Shown: piece after piece, positions 6,277 through 10,288 of the stretch
Numbering within the stretch: the first letter of the stretch is position 1
Layout of the letters: each line of letters begins with the position of its first letter
Source: Lutibacter sp.
GTDB lineage: Bacteria; Bacteroidota; Bacteroidia; Flavobacteriales; Flavobacteriaceae
Length of the DNA: 10,288 nt
Assembly: GCA_004195315.1 (NCBI GenBank)
Contig: SDWL01000040.1
Span: 1-10,288 of the forward strand
Reading direction: 5' to 3'
Notes under the pieces: generated by a model
What the model saw: the letters and a program-made list of their open reading frames with translations, nothing else
Databases searched by the model: none
Told to the model about the DNA's origin: nothing
Position numbers and translations under genes: made by a program

Positions 6277-7731
6277 TTATCGTTTTATGATTGCTAATAA
6301 CTCCTTTTTTTCATTCCAAAAAATAAGTATTCCGAAGGCTAAAACCAATCCAATAGAAATGAAATAGTTCTCTCTAAAATAGGTAAACGATACAAATGAA
6401 ATTACCATAGATGCTATTAAATAACTTCCAGATTTTTTTAAATTATAAGGAACCGGATAGTGTTTTTTTCCAATAAAATATGAAAGTACCATCATAGTTC
6501 CATAAGCGAACAAAGTTGCCCATGCTGAAGCAATAAACCCGAATACAGGAATTAAAGCAACGTTAATAATAATGGTAATTACTGCTCCAATTATAGAAAA
6601 TAACATAGCATAACGTGTTTTATCGGTTAGTTTATACCAAATGGCTAAATTGTGATAAACGCCTAAAAATAAATTAGCTAATAACACAATTGGCACAATA
6701 ACAATAGCTTCCCAATATTGTTGATTGATAAATAATTGTTTCAAAACATCAATAAAAACAACAATTCCAACAAAAACCAACGAACCAACAATTATAAAAT
6801 AATTTAGAATTCTAGCGTAGGTTTCTTTTGCGTCTTTATGATCTGAATGATTAAAAAAGAAAGGTTCGGCACCCAAGCGAAAAGCCATTATGTATAAATT
6901 CATGAAAATTGCCAACTTATAGCATGCGGCATAAATTCCCATAGCATTTTTATCAATAAATTGACCAATTAAATATTTATCTAAATTTTCATTAATAACA
7001 TACGCAATTCCAGCAACGGCAATTGGCCAGGAATACGACAACATTTTTTTGAATAATATAGTATTAAAACTCCATTTAAATTTCAATAAATATGGCACTA
7101 AAAACAGCAGCACAATAGCACTACCAATAATATTAGCTATAAATATAAAATTAACAATTGCCGTACTATTAAAAATGGTATTTAAGAAGCTTGGAATGTC
7201 TTTTCCACTTTCTTTAAATTCAGGAATAAATTTTAAAAACAGCAAATTTATACTTACAATTATTCCAACATTAATTAATTTAATAGTTGTGTATTTTATA
7301 GGTCGGTTTGAAGCTCGTAAATAAGCAAATGGAATTACCGCCAATGTATCAATTGCTAAAATTCCAATCAATAATTTTAGTTGGAGGGGATTTCCTCCAA
7401 AATCAAAAATGGTTGTAAAAAAGTCAGAAAAAGTAAACGCTAAAATTATAAAAAGTGCTGCTGAAGCAAATACACTTATAAAAGCAGTTGAAACCAAAGC
7501 ATCTTTTTTTTCTTCAGCTTTATAAAACCTAAAAAATGCAGTTTCCATTCCAAAGGTTAATAAAACTGAAAATAATGCCGCCCAAATATAAAAATTGGTG
7601 TTTTCAGCGTAATTATCAGTTGGTAAAGCATCAGTATGCACGCGAACTAATAAAAAGTTAATTACACGTGGTAAAACGGCTGCAATTCCGTAAATAATAG
7701 TGTCTTTGAAAAATCGTTTAAGTGTGCTCAA
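6277..7731 (-). CDS. Polysaccharide/oligosaccharide flippase (MOP superfamily, Wzx-like)
   Basis: 484-residue membrane protein with about 12-14 hydrophobic segments, fitting the polysaccharide transporter branch of the MOP superfamily. These proteins flip lipid-linked glycans across the inner membrane for O-antigen, capsule or related surface polymers. The N-terminus (LKRFFKDTIIYGIAAVLPRVINFLL) is the usual amphipathic start plus first helix. The central block SWPIAVAGIAYVINENLDKY, with YLIGQFIDKNAMGIYAACYK just after it, is a hallmark of the family. The C-terminal half carries GVYHNLAIWYKLTDKTRYAM and INVALIPVFGFIASAWATL. It is the first gene of the minus-strand operon and divergent from gpsA. 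No glycosyltransferases are in view, so the glycan is unknown. The family is certain; Wzx-like polymer export rather than another lipid-linked substrate is inferred. Confidence 0.92.
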   Translation of the reverse strand: MSTLKRFFKDTIIYGIAAVLPRVINFLLVRVHTDALPTDNYAENTNFYIWAALFSVLLTFGMETAFFRFYKAEEKKDALVSTAFISVFASAALFIILAFTFSDFFTTIFDFGGNPLQLKLLIGILAIDTLAVIPFAYLRASNRPIKYTTIKLINVGIIVSINLLFLKFIPEFKESGKDIPSFLNTIFNSTAIVNFIFIANIIGSAIVLLFLVPYLLKFKWSFNTILFKKMLSYSWPIAVAGIAYVINENLDKYLIGQFIDKNAMGIYAACYKLAIFMNLYIMAFRLGAEPFFFNHSDHKDAKETYARILNYFIIVGSLVFVGIVVFIDVLKQLFINQQYWEAIVIVPIVLLANLFLGVYHNLAIWYKLTDKTRYAMLFSIIGAVITIIINVALIPVFGFIASAWATLFAYGTMMVLSYFIGKKHYPVPYNLKKSGSYLIASMVISFVSFTYFRENYFISIGLVLAFGILIFWNEKKELLAIIKR

Positions 7732-7737
7732 TTTGAG

Positions 7738-7777
7738 TTAAAAGTACAAAAGTTAAAAGTTTAAAAGTACAAAAGTT
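7738..7777. repeat. 17-bp direct repeat in the flippase-gpsA divergent region
   Basis: TTAAAAGTACAAAAGTT occurs at 7738-7754 and again, identical, at 7761-7777 (period 23 nt). Read on the minus strand each copy contains CTTTTG followed by TACTTTTA. The pair places a TTG 23 nt upstream of TACTTTTA immediately before the flippase ATG. This could be a rough Bacteroidota promoter made by duplication, but the spacing is long and the final G of the -7 box is missing. Confidence 0.6.
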
Positions 7778-7851
7778 TTTCTGTTTATTTGCTAAAATCA
7801 AATCTGAGAATAACGATTGTTTTTGTTTCAATAATTGTTAAGTTTTAAGTT

Positions 7852-7881
7852 TTGGTCTTAGTTTTAGTTTGTTTACTTTTG
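7852..7881 (+). promoter_or_regulatory. Bacteroidota-type promoter for gpsA
   Basis: TTG at 7852-7854, a spacer of exactly 19 nt, then TACTTTTG at 7874-7881. This is a full match to the -33/-7 consensus (TTG, about 19 nt, TAnnTTTG) recognised by the primary sigma factor of this phylum. The start of transcription would fall a few bases downstream, leaving a leader of roughly 12-16 nt before the ATG at 7902. It is the best promoter in the window. Confidence 0.8.
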
Positions 7882-7901
7882 AAATCTAAAATACTTAATA
7901 A

Positions 7902-8897
7902 ATGCGTAAATTACCGAAGATTGCTGTTTTTGGCAGCGGAAGCTGGGCAACAGCCATCGTAAAAATGTTGTGTGAAAACTTAGATGAAGTTGGCTGGTAT
8001 ATTAGGAATCAAAGTTCTGTAGATTATATAAAAATAAACGAACACAATCCAAATTACTTAAGTTCTGCTGAATTTGATATAGAGAAACTGTATTTATCTA
8101 GTAATATTAATGAATTAGTTGCGTATGCTGATATATTAATTTTTGCCATTCCTTCAGCGTTTGTAAAAGCAGAATTAGATAAAATAACCGAAGATTTTTC
8201 TACAAAAATTGTGTTTTCAGCTATAAAAGGTATTGTTCCAGAAACTGGATTAATTGTTGGTGAACATTTTCATGAAATGCATCAAATTCCTTTTGAAAAT
8301 ATTGGTGTTATTACAGGACCCTGTCATGCTGAAGAAGTTGCCATGGAGCGTTTATCGTATTTAACAATTGCTTGTAGTGATTCAAAAAAAGCAAGATTGG
8401 TAAGTAAATGCCTTGCTAGTAATTACATAAGAACAAAAACATCTGATGATATTATTGGTGCAGAATATGCAGCAATGTTAAAAAATATTTATGCAATAGC
8501 AGCTGGTATTGCACACGGATTGGGATATGGAGATAATTTTCAGTCTGTATTAATGTCCAATTCTATTCGTGAAATGAAACGTTTTATTAAAAAAGTTCAT
8601 AAAATGAAACGAAATATTAATAATTCAGCTTATTTAGGTGATTTATTAGTCACAGGATATTCTGTTTTTAGTAGAAACAGAATGTTTGGAAATATGATTG
8701 GTAAAGGTTATACCGTAAAAAGTGCTCAAATGGAAATGAGTATGATTGCAGAAGGCTATTATGCCTCAAAAAGTGCTTATTTATTAAATGAAAAAAACAA
8801 GGCTAATACACCAATTATTGATGCTGTTTATGCCATTTTGTACGAGAACAAAAACCCTAAGAAAGTAATAAAAAAATTAACAGAACTATTAGATTAA
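7902..8897 (+). CDS. gpsA: NAD(P)H-dependent glycerol-3-phosphate dehydrogenase
   Basis: 331-residue cytosolic enzyme that reduces dihydroxyacetone phosphate to sn-glycerol-3-phosphate, the backbone for phospholipid synthesis. The N-terminal Rossmann domain has the dinucleotide loop FGSGSWATAI (10-19). The conserved SAIKG (106-110) and ITGPCHAEEVA (137-147) match the family's K-G and GP-x-x-A-x-E motifs. The catalytic-domain block AAMLKNIYAIAAGIAHGLGYGDN (190-212) carries the key Lys at 194, and GDLLVTGYSVFSRNRMFG (246-263) corresponds to the GDL-T-SRNR substrate motif. Trp in place of the usual Gly in the GSGSWATA loop, and NSIREM where many GpsA have a TRG-E-M-like segment, are variants I associate with Bacteroidota. 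It has its own consensus promoter and is divergent from the flippase. I see no clear terminator after it. Confidence 0.97.
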   Translation: MRKLPKIAVFGSGSWATAIVKMLCENLDEVGWYIRNQSSVDYIKINEHNPNYLSSAEFDIEKLYLSSNINELVAYADILIFAIPSAFVKAELDKITEDFSTKIVFSAIKGIVPETGLIVGEHFHEMHQIPFENIGVITGPCHAEEVAMERLSYLTIACSDSKKARLVSKCLASNYIRTKTSDDIIGAEYAAMLKNIYAIAAGIAHGLGYGDNFQSVLMSNSIREMKRFIKKVHKMKRNINNSAYLGDLLVTGYSVFSRNRMFGNMIGKGYTVKSAQMEMSMIAEGYYASKSAYLLNEKNKANTPIIDAVYAILYENKNPKKVIKKLTELLD

Positions 8898-8999
8898 CAA
8901 TTGTTTTAAGTTTTATTTAATATCCTAAATATTTTTTTAAAATAACTCGAAGGAATTTGAAATATAACTATATATGTGTTTTAATATATATTTACAATA

Positions 9000-9302
9000 A
9001 TGAAAAAAGGCACAGTAAATTTTTTTAACGAATCTAAAGGTTTTGAATTTATAACAGAAGAAAGTTCCAAAACAGACTATTTTATGCGCATCTTTGGCTT
9101 AATTGATAAAGTGATAGAGAGTGATGTAGTTGAATTTGAACTTAAAGAAGGTGAAAAAGGTTTAAAAGCGCTATTCTTTTTTTATATAAGAATAGTTGCT
9201 AAACCTCAATTTCTAAACTATGAGGTAGCTAGATACAGTTATTGCAAGCCTTTCAACGGTCACTCAAAACAGTTAAAAACGTGGCAATCTCATTATAATT
9301 AG
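9000..9302 (+). pseudogene. Degenerate cold-shock (CspA-like) gene with altered RNA-binding motifs and stop-loss tail
   Basis: The first 57 residues follow a Bacteroidota-type cold-shock domain: KGTVNFFNESKGFEFITEE, then a GLIDKV segment, then FELKEGEKGLKA. Normal proteins of this type are about 63 residues and end a few residues after GLKA. Here both nucleic-acid-binding motifs are damaged: RNP1 KGFGFI reads KGFEFI (Gly to Glu at 16), and the RNP2 stretch (normally FVH followed by a small or aromatic residue) reads YFMRIF. After GLKA the frame enters LFFFYIRIVA, encoded by a 25-bp palindrome (9171-9195), and then runs 33 residues further without resemblance to any family I know. This is best read as a decaying csp copy that lost its stop; it could still be expressed as a divergent 100-residue protein. 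No consensus promoter is obvious upstream. Confidence 0.6.
9171..9195. repeat. AT-rich palindrome at the broken end of the csp-like gene
   Basis: CTATTCTT (9171-9178) is the exact inverse of AAGAATAG (9188-9195), with a 9-nt loop of T and A. It sits exactly where the cold-shock reading frame departs from its family, just after the GCG codon of GLKA. A second small hairpin lies directly behind it: GCTA and CCTCA (9198-9208) with TGAGG and TAGC (9221-9229). Confidence 0.55.
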
Positions 9303-9480
9303 TTCTTATAAAAGGAAATCTATAACCTAAAGAAGTGAATTAAAGCTGCACAAAACCTAAATAATAGTTTTTTTACTATTGACATATATCATACAAAAAC
9401 TTTGCTTAGTTTAGTAAATTTGAAAGTGTTTAAAATAGCTTTCAGAAGAAATACTTAAACCTTAAATTAAAATTAGTATT
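9303..9480. other. Intergenic region between csp remnant and hemG
   Basis: 178 nt with no plausible gene on either strand. It contains a small hairpin, AATAGT (9363-9368) with ACTATT (9375-9380) around six T's. It also contains a perfect -7 type box, TAAATTTG (9415-9422), 59 nt before the hemG ATG. No TTG lies at the proper distance (about 19 nt) upstream of that box, so the hemG promoter is only tentatively placed. Confidence 0.5.
9415..9422 (+). promoter_or_regulatory. Possible hemG -7 promoter box
   Basis: TAAATTTG matches TAnnTTTG exactly and lies between the csp remnant and hemG. A matching TTG at about 19-22 nt upstream is missing, and such octamers occur by chance in DNA this AT-rich, so support is weak. 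Confidence 0.25.
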
Positions 9481-10002
9481 ATGAAAATTGGAATAATTTA
9501 CGCAACCGTAGATGGACAAACATTAAAAATTTGCACTAAAATTAAAGAAGAATTACTTCAAAATAATAATGTTGTTGAGTTATATTCAGTAGATGAATTT
9601 AGAGGAGAAATAACAAATTTTGATAAACTTATCGTAGGTTCAAGTATTAGATATGGAGTGCATCATAAAAAAATAATTGAATTTATAAACGCTAATAAAC
9701 CGCAACTTGACACTATAAAAACAGCGTTTTTCTCAGTTAATTTAGTAGCCAGAAAACCAGAAAAAAATACACCAACTACAAATCCTTATGTAGTCAAATT
9801 TTTTAAAACTATCAATTGGAAACCTACATTAGTAGAAGTTTTTGCAGGAAAATTAGACTATAAAAAATACCCTTATTTTGATAGAATTATGATTCAGTTT
9901 ATTATGTGGATGACCAAAGGACCTACAGATAAAACGGTTGAGATAGAATATACCAATTGGGATAAAGTATCAGAATTCAGTAAAACTTTCCAAAATCTAT
10001 AG
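9481..10002 (+). CDS. hemG: Menaquinone-dependent protoporphyrinogen IX dehydrogenase (HemG type)
   Basis: 173-residue long-chain flavodoxin-like protein, near the 181 residues of E. coli HemG. HemG oxidises protoporphyrinogen IX to protoporphyrin IX at the inner membrane, passing electrons to the quinone pool, the step before iron insertion in haem synthesis. Key features are the FMN phosphate loop YATVDGQT (7-14), GSSIRYGVHH (53-62), and the HemG-specific insertion FFSVNLVARKPEKNTPTTNP (83-102), which is nearly the E. coli sequence. Other family blocks are AGKLDYKKYPYFDRIMIQFIM (122-142) and the terminal GPTDKT with YTNWDKV. These exclude an ordinary flavodoxin. The start at 9481 gives the normal N-terminus. 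No other haem gene is adjacent, and the gene stands alone between intergenic regions. Identification is strong; function rests on family knowledge. Confidence 0.94.
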   Translation: MKIGIIYATVDGQTLKICTKIKEELLQNNNVVELYSVDEFRGEITNFDKLIVGSSIRYGVHHKKIIEFINANKPQLDTIKTAFFSVNLVARKPEKNTPTTNPYVVKFFKTINWKPTLVEVFAGKLDYKKYPYFDRIMIQFIMWMTKGPTDKTVEIEYTNWDKVSEFSKTFQNL

Positions 10003-10253
10003 TTTTTTATAATAAACTTTAAATCAGTAAAGTAAGTTTCGTATATTTGAAAGTAATAAGTATTAAATGGCTTAGTACTCTTCATTTAAAATAAACACAG
10101 TTTTTATTACATAAATTTGTGATAAAATAAAGAGTTTGGCTGTTAATAGTTATAATTAAAATATTGCTATTTTACTATGATAACAAAACGGCTCAACACA
10201 AAAAGTTGTGGAGTAGTTTAAAATAATAGAACTTTGTTTTTAAAAAAAGATTT
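10003..10253. other. Non-coding stretch after hemG
   Basis: 251 nt without a credible gene. Two exact TAnnTTTG boxes occur: TATATTTG (10042-10049) and TAAATTTG (10112-10119). The first is followed 18 nt later by ATG GCT TAG, a start that stops after two codons. Near the right end is a bulged hairpin: CTC plus CACAA (10192-10201) with TTGTG plus GAG (10206-10213), with two unpaired A's on the left arm. On the minus strand a frame open from the window edge ends at 10193; this could be the tail of a gene outside the window, but nothing in it is recognisable. Confidence 0.4.
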
Positions 10254-10288
10254 ATGCCTACCTCTGATTTATTAGCCATTGTTAAGTT
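10254..10288 (+). CDS. Possible start of a gene running off the right edge
   Basis: ATG at 10254 opens a frame reading MPTSDLLAIVK before the window ends; an in-frame stop at 10227 excludes an earlier start. Only 11 complete codons are visible, too few for identification. The pattern of a short polar start followed by LLxIV loosely resembles the start of transposase N-terminal proteins of the ISAon1 type in Bacteroidota, but this is a guess. TTG (10206-10208), then 20 nt, then GAACTTTG (10229-10236) is a weak promoter match. The hairpin at 10192-10213 could be part of an insertion-sequence end or a terminator. Confidence 0.3.
   Translation, partial: MPTSDLLAIVK

Noticed and set aside
7049..7324. 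Plus-strand open frame inside the flippase gene
   Set aside because: Antisense to conserved membrane-protein sequence; no promoter or homology visible.
7855..7873. T-rich stretch upstream of gpsA as a regulatory repeat
   Set aside because: It is the 19-nt promoter spacer; the GTTTTAGTTT-like repetition is low-complexity sequence common in such genomes.
9200..9302. Tail of the csp-like frame (NGHSKQLKTWQSHYN) as an integrase remnant
   Set aside because: The W-xx-HYN ending recalls IS3/IS481 integrase C-termini, but only a few residues agree and the intervening catalytic region is absent.
9894..10085. Minus-strand 63-codon frame over the hemG 3' end
   Set aside because: It overlaps conserved hemG codons, is rich in I, F, Y and T as expected of chance frames in AT-rich DNA, and resembles no family.

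Overview
The window looks like chromosomal DNA of a low-GC marine or aquatic Flavobacteriaceae member (phylum Bacteroidota). The evidence is strongly A/T-rich codon use, genes without Shine-Dalgarno leaders, a textbook Bacteroidota promoter (TTG, 19 nt, TAnnTTTG) ahead of gpsA, and the family-level look of the RecA, flippase, cupin and dUTPase proteins. The genus cannot be read from the sequence.

Layout. (1) 1-1390: the 3' part of a nudK-type GDP-mannose pyrophosphatase on the plus strand converges, across a small hairpin, on a minus-strand pair consisting of a secreted DinB-fold protein followed by a small cupin. (2) 1485-3533: recA, a strong intrinsic terminator, then an orphan ABC-transporter ATPase whose start codon almost touches the terminator. 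(3) 7731-3535, minus strand: a probable operon of a polysaccharide flippase, a secreted esterase of the esterase D type, an AHSA1/SRPBCC protein, then a 205-nt gap holding a nested palindromic element, then dut and a TauE/SafE membrane exporter. The flippase, esterase and AHSA1 genes are separated by only 3 and 7 nt. (4) 7902-8897: gpsA, divergent from the flippase. (5) 9000-10288: a damaged-looking cold-shock gene, a hemG-type protoporphyrinogen oxidase, and an intergenic tail. The window ends with the first codons of what may be a new gene.

Most genes are housekeeping or cell-envelope genes: DNA repair (recA), nucleotide-pool sanitation (dut, nudK), phospholipid precursor synthesis (gpsA), haem synthesis (hemG) and surface glycan export (flippase). 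They do not form one pathway. The parts least explained by ordinary genes are the 119-bp nested inverted repeat upstream of dut, the terminator abutting the ABC start codon, the eroded csp gene with an inserted-looking palindrome and lost stop, and the right edge, which may be the start of a mobile element. I found no convincing new defence or biosynthetic system, no tRNA or rRNA gene, and no CRISPR array.
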